From the NCBI GenBank assembly GCA_009885955.1, contig VFJS01000019.1:1-64000 (forward strand): a stretch of 64,000 nucleotides of DNA. Direction: 5' to 3'. Positions 1 through 8,522 of this stretch are shown one piece after another. The DNA comes from Spirochaetia bacterium. GTDB taxonomy: Bacteria > Spirochaetota > UBA4802 > UBA5550. Position 1 is the first letter of the stretch. The number at the start of each line of letters is the position of its first letter. Under the pieces are notes generated by a model. It did not search any database and was not told the DNA's origin. It saw only the letters and a program-made list of their open reading frames with translations. The position numbers were made by a program, and so were the translations under genes.

Positions 1-58
1 TTACATCCCAAGGCTGTTTGACACCTAAAATACTTTTATACAATTCTATATCATTCAT
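1..58 (-). CDS. Transposase N-terminus, ISL3-like (cut by window edge)
   Basis: Read on the minus strand from an ATG at 58, an open frame of 19 codons runs off the window. It contains the string LYKSILGVKQPW, which resembles the conserved N-terminus of ISL3-family transposases (LYxxILGLxxPWxV). Only the start is visible, so the DDE catalytic domain cannot be checked. No clear Shine-Dalgarno site precedes it. A G/C-rich patch near 201-204 (ggcc after an A-run) could be the inner or outer part of an IS end, but this is a guess. If real, an insertion sequence adjoins the ssb gene. The identification rests on one short motif. Confidence 0.5.
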   Translation of the reverse strand, partial: MNDIELYKSILGVKQPWDV

Positions 59-521
59 AATAACAAATATACTCTAATTTTTACCCATTGTAAAGCCTGA
101 AGCCCCTAACTTATTTAATAGAGCAATAAACCAAAAATATGTAAAATCAGCATCATACTTGCATAACTTGTTTTCAATATTTCAATCCTGTATGAGAAAA
201 GGCCATTGTTAAAATTAATTCCTTATCTATCCAAAACAAATCATGAAATCAATGGGTGATTTTTTTTACTGTTCTTTAAAGTTTTAGCTATCAACTATTA
301 TTGTTTGCTGCCCTAATCATCCCAACTTCTCTAACATCAGAATAAAATTATTGAAAAACCAAAAAAAAAATTCACCCCTTTTCCCCGTGAATCGTATTTA
401 TATCAATGAGCTTCAATATTAAAACAGCTGCTGAAAAAGTGAGAAACATTCTCATCATCTGAAGCGCTTTTCATAATATTCGAGGCGTCAGATTAAGAAA
501 TTCAATAATAAGGAGTTTAAC
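59..521. other. AT-rich intergenic region between transposase start and ssb
   Basis: These 463 bases hold no supported gene. They are AT-rich with homopolymer A and T runs (for example 360-370). The part nearest the transposase would contain the terminal inverted repeat of the IS, which I cannot delimit without its other end. The last 80 bases hold the candidate ssb promoter and a palindrome, listed separately. Confidence 0.6.
440..477 (+). promoter_or_regulatory. Candidate ssb promoter with palindromic operator
   Basis: A perfect 15-bp palindrome TGAGAAACATTCTCA lies at 440-454. Its right half (TTCTCA, 449-454) sits where a -35 element would be, 17 bases before CATAAT (472-477). The match to sigma-70 consensus is weak. 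The overlap of a palindrome with the -35 would suit a repressor, but it does not match LexA boxes that I recognise. Confidence 0.3.
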
Positions 522-902
522 ATGCAGAATTTTGCAAACGCGACAATTGAAGGATTTGTAACGCACAGCCCCACGGTAAAACAGACTAAAACAGGTAAAT
601 CGGTCTGCACCTTCTCCATTGCAATCAATCACTTCAATAAAGCTGATTCTGAACCCAGCGTGTCCTATGTGGATGTGGAAACATGGGAAAACCTGGCAAA
701 GATCTGTTCAGGAAACATCATCAAGGGCAAAAGGGTTATGGTCATCGGCGCCCTGAGGCAGGACAGATGGGAGGGAAAGGACGGGAAAACTCAATCAAAG
801 ATAAAAATAATCGGGAATGAAGTGAGGTTTCTTGAAAATTTCAAAAGTCAGAAGGATGAAAAAAAGTATGATGAGGATCTGAATTCCGTCCAGGCTGTGT
901 AA
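522..902 (+). CDS. ssb: Single-stranded DNA-binding protein, short form
   Basis: A 126-residue OB-fold protein of the bacterial SSB family, which coats single-stranded DNA during replication and repair. The SSB pattern is clear: an N-terminal strand starting at residue 2, the segment YVDVETWENLA near 44-54, and the GKRVMVIGALRQDRWEG strand pair near 69-85. The start is supported by AAGGAG about nine bases upstream. It is shorter than the usual 150-180 residues, and the tail ends in DLNSVQAV rather than the acidic DDDIPF-type tip that recruits partner proteins. It may therefore be a secondary SSB. It is transcribed alone, close to an IS-like gene, and is followed by a strong hairpin. Confidence 0.93.
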   Translation: MQNFANATIEGFVTHSPTVKQTKTGKSVCTFSIAINHFNKADSEPSVSYVDVETWENLAKICSGNIIKGKRVMVIGALRQDRWEGKDGKTQSKIKIIGNEVRFLENFKSQKDEKKYDEDLNSVQAV

Positions 903-924
903 GCCGGACGAATGTTGCATGTTC

Positions 925-953
925 AGCAGCCTGCTGTTTTTCAGCAGGCTGCT
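925..953. terminator. Perfect 12-bp hairpin between convergent genes
   Basis: AGCAGCCTGCTG at 925-936 and its exact reverse complement at 942-953 flank a TTTTT loop. The hairpin lies 22 bases after the ssb stop and touches the stop codon of the convergent patatin gene. No T-run follows on either strand, so intrinsic termination is likely but not certain. It probably serves both genes. Confidence 0.6.
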
Positions 954-2037
954 AAACAGGAAAATTGTACAATGGCCTTACTTCATCTTTAATTTTTCCG
1001 CTTGTAACCGAGTCCAGAAATTCATTGCCAAGCCCAGCGGCCTGTTGAAAAATAAATTTCCAATATTGAATCCTCTCATCATTTTTTCCTCTGAATCTTT
1101 TAAAGTCATCCCTGTCCGGAATCCTTTGAAGCGGGAGGCCGCTGATAAATTTCCCCGACGGCGCGACTATCAGAATATTTTTCAGGTTATCCCTGTCCCC
1201 TTTTCTCCATGGGAGGTATTTGTCAAACCAGCCTGGAATTATTCCATTTGAGTAATGGGGGAAAAGAACAATGTCCCCTGGCCCGCACCCGTATGGGATG
1301 TCCATGTGATAGTATATCATTCCTCCATCCCTGTAGATTCCAAAAGGCGCACCGGAAATATCGGCCACGCCATTCATGACAAGGGGGATTGACCCGGAAG
1401 AAAGAAGGGCTGTTTTCAGGTTTTCAGCGGTTAAATGTATATTCTCAGAAGGGAAAACCCTGTCGGTGAAAATATGCCTCTCATTTCTGGAATCAGAAAA
1501 AATTACACTCTGAAACTGATAATTCAACAGGCTTCTGTCAATGATGTTAACAGCAGCGGCGAATGAGAGGCCGGCCCTCTGCGTTAACCGGCCCTCCGAC
1601 GAGGAAGGCCACCTGCAGCGGACCGTGAGGACGTTCAGCCTTATAAACGGGTGCTTTAATATTTCATCCTCCCTGCCGGCGGGAATAAATTGATCGATAA
1701 TATTTCTGCTGACATGTGTGACCTCGCCAGGTGTTGCTCTTTTCCCATAGGTCTGGCCCGTATATGCATCTTCCATCCTGTCAATCGCAGCAGCAGGTTT
1801 TTTCATTGCCAGCGCGGCAAACCTCCATGAACCGATGGATGAGCCGATAAGCTGGAGAGGTTCCTTCCTTCCCCTGAACAATTCCGTAATTATTGCCCTG
1901 TCAAGGCCGCCCAGGACAAGCCATTTAGGCCCGCCTGCTGCGCCGGCCATTATTTTTATCCTCTCCTGGTTCAGGCCTTCATCTTTTATGATTCTATAGG
2001 CATGTTCACCGGCCAGTATTACCAGATTATCCGGCAT
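952..2037 (-). CDS. Patatin-like phospholipase
   Basis: A 361-residue protein with all three marks of the patatin/lysophospholipase fold: a glycine-rich oxyanion segment GAAGGPKW (32-39), the nucleophile elbow GSSIG (65-69, Ser67) and the second catalytic residue in DGG (Asp237). Members hydrolyse acyl ester bonds of lipids by a Ser-Asp dyad. There is no signal peptide, so it is probably cytosolic or at the inner membrane face. Its ATG follows the stop codon of the DUF362 gene directly (taaATG), and a GGTGAG site lies just upstream, so the two genes are one transcription unit and probably translationally coupled. The substrate is unknown. Confidence 0.85.
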   Translation of the reverse strand: MPDNLVILAGEHAYRIIKDEGLNQERIKIMAGAAGGPKWLVLGGLDRAIITELFRGRKEPLQLIGSSIGSWRFAALAMKKPAAAIDRMEDAYTGQTYGKRATPGEVTHVSRNIIDQFIPAGREDEILKHPFIRLNVLTVRCRWPSSSEGRLTQRAGLSFAAAVNIIDRSLLNYQFQSVIFSDSRNERHIFTDRVFPSENIHLTAENLKTALLSSGSIPLVMNGVADISGAPFGIYRDGGMIYYHMDIPYGCGPGDIVLFPHYSNGIIPGWFDKYLPWRKGDRDNLKNILIVAPSGKFISGLPLQRIPDRDDFKRFRGKNDERIQYWKFIFQQAAGLGNEFLDSVTSGKIKDEVRPLYNFPV

Positions 2038-3366
2038 TTAGGATCTCACCATTCCATAGAAAGAGTCATCGAATTCCGGTTTATCTTTATATCTATTCAG
2101 ATAAAAGCCCCCGAGTTTTTCAAAATTCATAATAATGTCAGGATTGACCTCTATCCCCGACTTCTGCAGCGCCTTTACACACTCACCGGGATCCGGCGGA
2201 CACCCTTTAACTGGAATCATCTCATTGATGACCGGATTATCCTTATGCTTCTTGTACATGCATTGCCCTAATAGAATTGTTTTATTTCTCCCTGCCGACG
2301 GTTCCATGATTTTACCTGAGAGGATTTCCACATTATCAAAGGGTGTCCCTTTCCAGGCCTTTGCTATGGCAGTCAGTACGGCACCGGTGAGAAATGAACA
2401 GTAGGTACACAGGGTATTGTCATATTTTCTATAGGATAAACCGGCGATGCCTGATTTTGCCATTGCAGCCGGCAGCGTCCCTTCATCGTTATACGGGAAT
2501 TCGTATCTATGGTGATGCCTCACATCCTCAAGCTTTTCACCATGAATTTCAATATCTGAAAAATCCATGTTACGGCCGGTATGCTGTGCCCGGAGCCTGA
2601 TGTGACCTACATCTCCAGGTTCATAGCCAAGAACCCCGGCGCCAATCATATCTGCAGTGAGAAGGTCGGCTGAAGCAATGAGGATATTGCTCCTCCTGGC
2701 CCTCCCGTCGATTACCGGGCCCCATTCAAGTGTGTAAATGCCGTCAATAATTGTTATCATGTCAGGAAAAAAATCGGGAAGCCTGGACACCATGTAGTCC
2801 AGGTCATGAACCACGTCATGATTATGGCATATTTTCCGGGAACCGATATCCAGCATCCCTTTAAGATTTTTTATGCCCAGGCTCACCTTTGTCTGCGCAT
2901 GTGTTTTAAGAACCGGGATATTGATTACATGGTCGCAGTCAAGAATGTCGGAATTAATATTAAGGGAAATCCCGTTATCGAGCTTGAACTTTTTGAAAGG
3001 GCGCTCGAATACATTGATTACCTCTATCCCGTATTTTTTTTTAAAGAGTTCATAACCCATCGATCGATAGGCATGTTCAGGGATTTCCCGATCCCCGGGT
3101 TTAAATGTTGTAATCCCCTCCCCCAGGGTAATATCACCTATTCCCATCTCCTTCAAATATATGATGGTATCTTCAATTATCCTGGATGTTGTTATTACTC
3201 CGTACTTGGGAAAATCAGTTTTATTTGTCCAGAAAACAATATTTGGTTTAATAAACACCCTGCTGCCGGGCTTCAGATGTTCAAAAGAGCCTGATAATTC
3301 AACGACATTCCTTAATGAATTGCTGCCGGATTCATACCTGACAATTGCCGCCTTATATTTCTCCAT
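2038..3366 (-). CDS. DUF362 domain protein
   Basis: A 442-residue DUF362-family protein (COG2006). The N-terminal region, with IKPNIVFW and later GITTFKPGDREIPEHAYRSMG, and the segment VINIPVLKTHAQTKVSLGIK are typical. A C-terminal part has several cysteines (TLCTYCSF, GQCMYKK, KGCPP, GECVK) that may bind metal or an Fe-S cluster, although it is not a classical 2[4Fe-4S] ferredoxin. Two in-frame ATGs exist. The first (3372) directly abuts AAGGA, so the second (3366, six bases after AAGGA) is the better start. DUF362 proteins have no settled function. The gene is followed immediately by the patatin gene. Confidence 0.8.
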   Translation of the reverse strand: MEKYKAAIVRYESGSNSLRNVVELSGSFEHLKPGSRVFIKPNIVFWTNKTDFPKYGVITTSRIIEDTIIYLKEMGIGDITLGEGITTFKPGDREIPEHAYRSMGYELFKKKYGIEVINVFERPFKKFKLDNGISLNINSDILDCDHVINIPVLKTHAQTKVSLGIKNLKGMLDIGSRKICHNHDVVHDLDYMVSRLPDFFPDMITIIDGIYTLEWGPVIDGRARRSNILIASADLLTADMIGAGVLGYEPGDVGHIRLRAQHTGRNMDFSDIEIHGEKLEDVRHHHRYEFPYNDEGTLPAAMAKSGIAGLSYRKYDNTLCTYCSFLTGAVLTAIAKAWKGTPFDNVEILSGKIMEPSAGRNKTILLGQCMYKKHKDNPVINEMIPVKGCPPDPGECVKALQKSGIEVNPDIIMNFEKLGGFYLNRYKDKPEFDDSFYGMVRS

Positions 3367-3607
3367 ATTCATTCCTTTTTAAGCTTAGTATTTATTAATT
3401 TTGATCCCGGGCGCCTCATAATATCAAAAATCCAGATTCCCCGGATAATTGCGCATGTATGGTACCGCCTGTTTTAATAATAGGAGATTCCCTTATCTTT
3501 GTCAAATACAATATACCTCAAAATTTTGCTTGATAAAAAACTGAAATTATTCAAGATTCACAAATTAGATACCTATGCTAAAATCACCCATAGAATGAAG
3601 GGGCCCT

Positions 3608-4405
3608 ATGAAAAACTTATTGAGACCGGATACCTATGCGCATAACACCCTTGAAAGATATACAGGCTCAAACTGCGAGGATTTCGGATCAAATATTCTG
3701 CTTGTCAACTTTAGCAGGTATATGGATCATTTTTCCAGGATAACCGGCGCGAAAATAATCTCGGGATACTGGGCTGCTGCCCATGATAAAGCAAATGACA
3801 TTTCCATCATCAATTTCGGCGTCGGATCGCCGTCTGCAGGGATTGCAGCGCACTGCCTCTCATTCCTTGACCAGGTTGAGTCTGTTCTTATGCTCGGAAT
3901 GTGCGGAGGAATCGATGAACAGCTGAAAATCGGCGACCTGCTGGTGCCAACTGCAAGCGTAAGGGATGAAGGTACAAGCAAGCACTACCTGCAGCCCAAT
4001 GTACCGGCTCAGCCGAGTTTCTGGATCAACAGGATCTGTGAAAAAGTAATCAAGGATGATTTAAAAAAAACTGCAGTTTCAGGAATAATGATGACAACAG
4101 ATTACCGGATGTGGGAATTTGATAATGAATTCATAAACTATGTCCTTAAACACAGGATCCTGGCCATTGATATGGAAATTGCGACACTCTTTTCAGTTGC
4201 CTACGCCCTGAACCTCCCCATCGGGTCAATAATGCTGGTTTCAGATATGCCGCTGAAAAAAGGGGGAATTAAAAGCAAGGAGAGTTCGGATGCAATTTTC
4301 AAGGAATACCTGGAATTCCATTTTGAAGCCGGTTTAAAATCAATTCATGAAATCAAAATTCATAATTCAATCGGAAAATCATGCAGGCTGAAAAATGAAT
4401 GGTAG
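3608..4405 (+). CDS. amn: AMP nucleosidase-like phosphorylase-family protein
   Basis: A 265-residue nucleoside-phosphorylase/hydrolase fold protein. It follows the short AMP nucleosidase type found, for example, in Bacteroidota: INFGVGSPSAG (68-78), GMCGG (97-101), RDEGTSKHYL (119-128), a YRMWE segment (166-170) and the DME purine/ribose-binding motif (188-190). AMP nucleosidase splits AMP into adenine and ribose 5-phosphate, and so lowers the AMP pool. GAAGGGG lies about five bases before the ATG. The gene stands alone and is convergent with the GDPD-like gene. A related 5'-nucleosidase such as MTAN is less likely because of the RDEGTS and YRMWE segments. Confidence 0.82.
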   Translation: MKNLLRPDTYAHNTLERYTGSNCEDFGSNILLVNFSRYMDHFSRITGAKIISGYWAAAHDKANDISIINFGVGSPSAGIAAHCLSFLDQVESVLMLGMCGGIDEQLKIGDLLVPTASVRDEGTSKHYLQPNVPAQPSFWINRICEKVIKDDLKKTAVSGIMMTTDYRMWEFDNEFINYVLKHRILAIDMEIATLFSVAYALNLPIGSIMLVSDMPLKKGGIKSKESSDAIFKEYLEFHFEAGLKSIHEIKIHNSIGKSCRLKNEW

Positions 4406-4413
4406 GCCTGATA

Positions 4414-5187
4414 TCAGATATCATGAAAGAGGCTCAGATCCATTGTCACAAATCCATCGGCTCCGGCTTCCTTAAGCCTGTTGAATTTTTTTTTATCATT
4501 AACATCAAGGAAATATACTTTTAATCCATGCTTCCTGGCAGCGTTTATCAATCCCGAACTTCCGAAATAGGACATTCCGAGAACCTCGTGAATCAGGAGT
4601 ACATCGCCTGAAAACCTCCTTTTGAAAAAAAGGAGCCCGGTCCTGAAAAGTGCATAAAAAGTAATGATTTCCGGCATAGAAAGGGCTGTTGCCAAAGGGG
4701 GGATTTTTTTTCTTAACCGATTGATCATGCTGAAATTATTGGATGATGCCAGGACTCTATCCTCAGAACCGGTCTTTAATATAACATCTGCTATTGCCTC
4801 TGACAGGCCCCTGTCATTGCCGATAATATTGATGTTGAATCTCTGATCAGGAAATGCAGCCAGAAAGTCATCAAGTGTCTGAAATCTGATACCCTTTCCC
4901 CTGAAAGAATATTCATCATTAATTTTAAAATGATACGCGGCATCGAGCCCCATTAATTCGTCATAGGTGCTGCTTGAAATCTCCCCTTTCCCATTTGAAA
5001 CATTTTCAAGCCTGGCCCCATCGGCCGCTATTAACCGTTTATCAGATGTAAGGTGGATATCCAGGGAAAGGACATCGGCCCCATCGCTGATAGATTTTTC
5101 ACAGGATATTATTGAATGCGGGGGGGTTGCGCCGCCCGGCCCCTGATAGGCAAATATAATTGGTTCAGGCTGAAAAAATTTTTTCAT
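4414..5187 (-). CDS. Catalytically degenerate GDPD-fold protein
   Basis: A 257-residue protein that aligns over its full length with glycerophosphodiester phosphodiesterases: the start (residues 13-25), the SDGADVLSLDIHLTSD segment (34-49), the NGKGEISSSTYDEL segment and the C-terminal VNDKKKFNRLKEAGADGF segment. The catalytic residues are missing, however. HRG is YQG (14-16), the Glu of the ExD pair is Ser41, the general-acid His of the HD motif is Ala55, and the later EIK-type motif is NII. Only Asp43 and Asp56 remain at usual sites. The reading frame is intact, which argues for a retained non-enzymatic role (binding or regulation) rather than decay. A distinct, unrecognised activity is possible. 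Confidence 0.72.
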   Translation of the reverse strand: MKKFFQPEPIIFAYQGPGGATPPHSIISCEKSISDGADVLSLDIHLTSDKRLIAADGARLENVSNGKGEISSSTYDELMGLDAAYHFKINDEYSFRGKGIRFQTLDDFLAAFPDQRFNINIIGNDRGLSEAIADVILKTGSEDRVLASSNNFSMINRLRKKIPPLATALSMPEIITFYALFRTGLLFFKRRFSGDVLLIHEVLGMSYFGSSGLINAARKHGLKVYFLDVNDKKKFNRLKEAGADGFVTMDLSLFHDI

Positions 5188-5441
5188 ATATACCGGTTCA
5201 GGGTAAATTATTTTAAATATTCAGTAATTATCAATAAAAATTCTACATAAAAAGTATAAATTCCAGGAATAATTTGCCTGATTATTGAAATTTTATTATC
5301 AAAAAATAAAATTATATTGATTTTATATTAAATACAAATTATTATTTCCCTAAATATCTAATTTTCAGAAGGAAATATAAATAGTTTTAACAATATCCAC
5401 TTTAATACATACTCAATCTAAATAATGACAAGGATAATAAT

Positions 5442-5990
5442 ATGGCTAAGGCATTATCACTTTTAAAAGCATATCAATCAGGAACTATTCCCCCGGATGG
5501 CGGATTCATCATAACAGGCTTTTTCGCTGACAATACAAATTATGCCATCTATGAGGTTACCGCGTACCAGAATGTAAAGGATATATACCAGGTCCCGGAA
5601 GGTCTGATTTTTAAAACTGATGGAAACAGGACCCATATGCTGGTTGAACCGCCAAGCTATTCCCAGAAACATATAGAGCCCGTGAACAGGAATACCGGGC
5701 AAACCATACCTTACCGGTTCAATGAGCTGCAGATTGCCAAAATGAAAAACCAGACCACCGTCATGATTCCGATGGAACCCATCATGCTCTTTGCATCCTT
5801 TACCATACTGAAAAGCATGGGGGAATCATTCTCCTTTGTTTTTTATCCGACCCCTGATGTATATATGGCAATAAAAAAATTCTTATCAGACAGCCTTTAC
5901 AATGACTGCAGGTTCGGCAAAACCGAGGCAGCTGAAAGCACAGCCACTATTCTGGCCACTATCAAAAAATTTTCCATCTGGGGCGCATGA
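5442..5990 (+). CDS. Hypothetical protein, 182 residues
   Basis: I do not recognise this protein. It has no signal peptide and no clear membrane segment. It seems to be a compact alpha/beta protein with a long mid-section rich in aromatic and proline residues (YQVPEGL, EPPSYSQ) and a conserved-looking MIPMEPIMLF stretch near 107-116. The start is well supported by AAGGA eight bases upstream. It stands between the GDPD-like gene and the corC-recO pair, with an AT-rich 254-base gap in front that holds only a weak A/T inverted repeat (289-313). The frame and codon use look like those of its neighbours, so it is probably a real gene. Confidence 0.6.
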   Translation: MAKALSLLKAYQSGTIPPDGGFIITGFFADNTNYAIYEVTAYQNVKDIYQVPEGLIFKTDGNRTHMLVEPPSYSQKHIEPVNRNTGQTIPYRFNELQIAKMKNQTTVMIPMEPIMLFASFTILKSMGESFSFVFYPTPDVYMAIKKFLSDSLYNDCRFGKTEAAESTATILATIKKFSIWGA

Positions 5991-6145
5991 AATTTTCAGC
6001 AGATCAGTTCAACCGGAAAAAAATTATTTTAACAAAATCGAAAATGTATGCATGAGAGAGGCATACTCTATCTTTAATGGAAAAATCACATGGAGCATTT
6101 TTTCCAGTGGGATTATCTCTCAATTAAGGAACAAACGGGATACTC

Positions 6146-6976
6146 ATGGCAGCTGACGGCACCGCGAATAATAAAAAAAATCTATTCAATACCTTCATTA
6201 AAAGAATAAAGAATTTCGCCAGCAGGGGAAGCGATATCTGCAATAATGACGAATATGAAAGCCTGGATACGCAGAGCAGGGATATGATCAGGGGTATTTT
6301 TGAACTCTCAGGCCTCAATGCCAGGGATATCATGATTCCAAGGGTTGACACCATCGCCATCGATTCCCGGATTCCTTTCAAATCTCTTGTAAATATCATC
6401 AGGGATGCAGGTCATTCACGGCTGCCGGTTTTTGAAAATACAATCGATAATATCATAGGCATACTTCATGTAAAGGACCTTATCAGCCTGCTCATCGATA
6501 AGCCTAAAAAAAAATACCTGCTGAAAAAAATTCTCCGTGATACTTTCTTTGTCCCTGAGACGATGCCGCTTAAGGAACTGCTCTATGAGTTCCAAAAAAG
6601 AAAACTTCATCTTGCCGTGGTTGTGGATGAATACGGAGGCGTGGCAGGCATCGTAACTCTTGAAGATATTCTTGAGGAGATTGTCGGTGAAATAAATGAT
6701 GAACACGATGCCGATGAGATTCCTGAACTTACGAAGAAAAGCAAATATGTCTATGAACTTGACCCGAGAATGACAATTTCAGACTTCAATGAGTACCTGG
6801 GGCAGGACCTGCCCAGGGAGGATTTTGATACCATCGGCGGATTTATACTGAATGTTTTCGGGAAAATCCCTAAAAAAAATGAGATAGTCAAATATAACAG
6901 CATCACCTTCAAGATAAAAGAAATAAAGGGGACTATCATCAGCAGGATTATCGTTTCAATCCCCAGGCAAAAATAG
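6146..6976 (+). CDS. CorC/HlyC-type CBS domain protein
   Basis: A 276-residue soluble protein with two CBS domains (about 55-115 and 120-178; starts NARDIMIPRVDTI and ILRDTFFVPETMPL) followed by a CorC_HlyC domain (about 190-272, with EDFDTIGGFILNVFGKIP). It lacks the DUF21/CNNM membrane domain and therefore matches CorC/TlyC-type proteins, linked to Mg2+/Co2+ efflux in enterobacteria. The segment VVDEYGGVAGIVTLEDILEE in the second CBS is typical. It lies seven bases before recO, a pairing also seen in other bacteria near ybeY and era. AAGGA lies rather far (about 15 bases) upstream of the ATG, so a slightly different start cannot be ruled out. Confidence 0.85.
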   Translation: MAADGTANNKKNLFNTFIKRIKNFASRGSDICNNDEYESLDTQSRDMIRGIFELSGLNARDIMIPRVDTIAIDSRIPFKSLVNIIRDAGHSRLPVFENTIDNIIGILHVKDLISLLIDKPKKKYLLKKILRDTFFVPETMPLKELLYEFQKRKLHLAVVVDEYGGVAGIVTLEDILEEIVGEINDEHDADEIPELTKKSKYVYELDPRMTISDFNEYLGQDLPREDFDTIGGFILNVFGKIPKKNEIVKYNSITFKIKEIKGTIISRIIVSIPRQK

Positions 6977-6983
6977 ACTCATT

Positions 6984-7724
6984 ATGGAGCTTCATAAAAC
7001 CTCTGGAATCATCCTGTCAACCCTGAATACCGGAGAATCGGACGTCCTTTGCAGCATACTCACCAGGGACCATGGCAAAAAAAAATTTACCTTTAAAGGG
7101 CTGAAAAAAAGCAGAAACAGGCCTAAATCTGCTGCTGACCCCGGGACTCTCCTGAATATGGTTTACTACTTTCATGAAGGGAGGGAGGTGAGCACAATAA
7201 ATGATTTCTCCGTAGACGAACATTTCCCCGGGATACGGGAGAGCCTGGACAGGATATACGGGCTCTATTACCTCCTTGAAGTTGTTGATAAGACCACGGG
7301 CTATGGTGATATAAACATACGGCTATTCAACCTTCTCAGGGCAGGTATAGGGGAGACTGCGGTTAAGGGGGCCGGAATTCTCCTGCCGGTATTCTTTACT
7401 ATTCATCTTCTCAGGATTCATGGTATCTTACAGGAACAGGGGTCATGCAGGGTCTGCGACAGCACTTCTTTCAGCAGATTTTCCCTGAACATTTCCGACC
7501 TGGCCATGGTCTGCAGCGACTGCAGAACCGACAGCAGCTATCTGGAAACCGAATCATGGGAATTCCTCAATGAATCGATCAGAAAAAAATTTTCAGCTAT
7601 CGACCAGGCAAAATACAGTGAAAAATGTCTTGAAGACCTTCAGAAGCGGCTGATCCTGTTTATCGAAAATTATTTCTCCATTGAACTTAAGAGCGCACAT
7701 TGCATACAGTCCTTCACCGGTTGA
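6984..7724 (+). CDS. recO: DNA repair protein RecO
   Basis: A 246-residue RecO protein, which loads RecA onto SSB-coated DNA together with RecF/RecR and anneals complementary strands. An N-terminal OB fold (HKTSGIILSTLNTGESD, 4-20) is followed by a helical domain with a four-cysteine zinc site (C155, C158, C177, C180). Length and layout are normal. It follows corC after seven bases and its 3' end overlaps that of the convergent metallopeptidase gene by 11 bases. Confidence 0.9.
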   Translation: MELHKTSGIILSTLNTGESDVLCSILTRDHGKKKFTFKGLKKSRNRPKSAADPGTLLNMVYYFHEGREVSTINDFSVDEHFPGIRESLDRIYGLYYLLEVVDKTTGYGDINIRLFNLLRAGIGETAVKGAGILLPVFFTIHLLRIHGILQEQGSCRVCDSTSFSRFSLNISDLAMVCSDCRTDSSYLETESWEFLNESIRKKFSAIDQAKYSEKCLEDLQKRLILFIENYFSIELKSAHCIQSFTG

Positions 7725-8289
7725 AAAAATCCGGGCTGTATTCCTTCAATTTTCTTTTCAGGGCCTTCCCGTTTCCCACATGCCGGTCAAGTTCCATCCA
7801 GAAACCCCTTCCATGATTTTTAATTTTTGTGTGGACCAGTTCATGCAGTATGACATAATCCATGAGATCCCCGGGGAGATATGCCAGGGAAATATTCAGA
7901 TTAATATTGTTTTTCGATGAGCAGCTCCCCCACCTGGTCTTCTGCTTTCTGATGAAAACCCGGTTGAATGGCAACTCATGGGCCCCGGATAATTCCGTCA
8001 GCCTGGAGATGACCTTTTCCCTTGCCTTTCCAGGGCTTAACCCAAGTTCCATGCCTACGGAAGAATTCTTCTGCCTTGCCTTCATGGCCCTGAGCCTGTC
8101 AAGCTGCTTATGAATCCAGCCGGATTTAGATTCCGCAAATTCAACAGCCTTTCCGGCGGAGATTCCCCCGGGCATGGAAACAATAACCCTGCCCTCCGAT
8201 TTGACTGTTATGATCATGCTCTTTGCCCTGATGCTTCTCCTGAATTCGATTCTGCTGCCTGATATTTCAGAAAAAAAATGGTCCTCCAT
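7714..8289 (-). CDS. YgjP/SprT-like zinc metallopeptidase (DUF45)
   Basis: A 191-residue protein of the YgjP (DUF45, M48-like) family. The core KTRWGSCSSKNNINLN (117-132) is followed by the zinc motif HELVH (His149, Glu150, His153) and a third ligand in NHG (His159), then the invariant FW. Such proteins are predicted small metallopeptidases; substrates are not established. AAGGA six bases upstream supports the start. It is a single-gene unit convergent with recO. The motifs are intact, so activity is expected. Confidence 0.85.
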   Translation of the reverse strand: MEDHFFSEISGSRIEFRRSIRAKSMIITVKSEGRVIVSMPGGISAGKAVEFAESKSGWIHKQLDRLRAMKARQKNSSVGMELGLSPGKAREKVISRLTELSGAHELPFNRVFIRKQKTRWGSCSSKNNINLNISLAYLPGDLMDYVILHELVHTKIKNHGRGFWMELDRHVGNGKALKRKLKEYSPDFFNR

Positions 8290-8522
8290 GGCATTTCCTT
8301 AATCCTGACTTTTATTTATCTATGAAGCCGCCCCTGAATCGACATTCCGATTTATAAACCGGGGCTGCAATAAAAAAATGTAATGCTTTACAAATAATTA
8401 ATTTATTGAAAATATAGTACCAATAATTTAAGGTGTCGGCTGGCAGGCATTGATGCAGGGACAGAAAAAAACTGTTCAAGGAAACAGTAATATGGAATCT
8501 ATGGGAACAGGCTGGGGATTAT

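Noticed and set aside
8290-8522. Purine riboswitch upstream of purB
   Set aside because: No conserved core or P2/P3 loops seen; only short chance hairpins.
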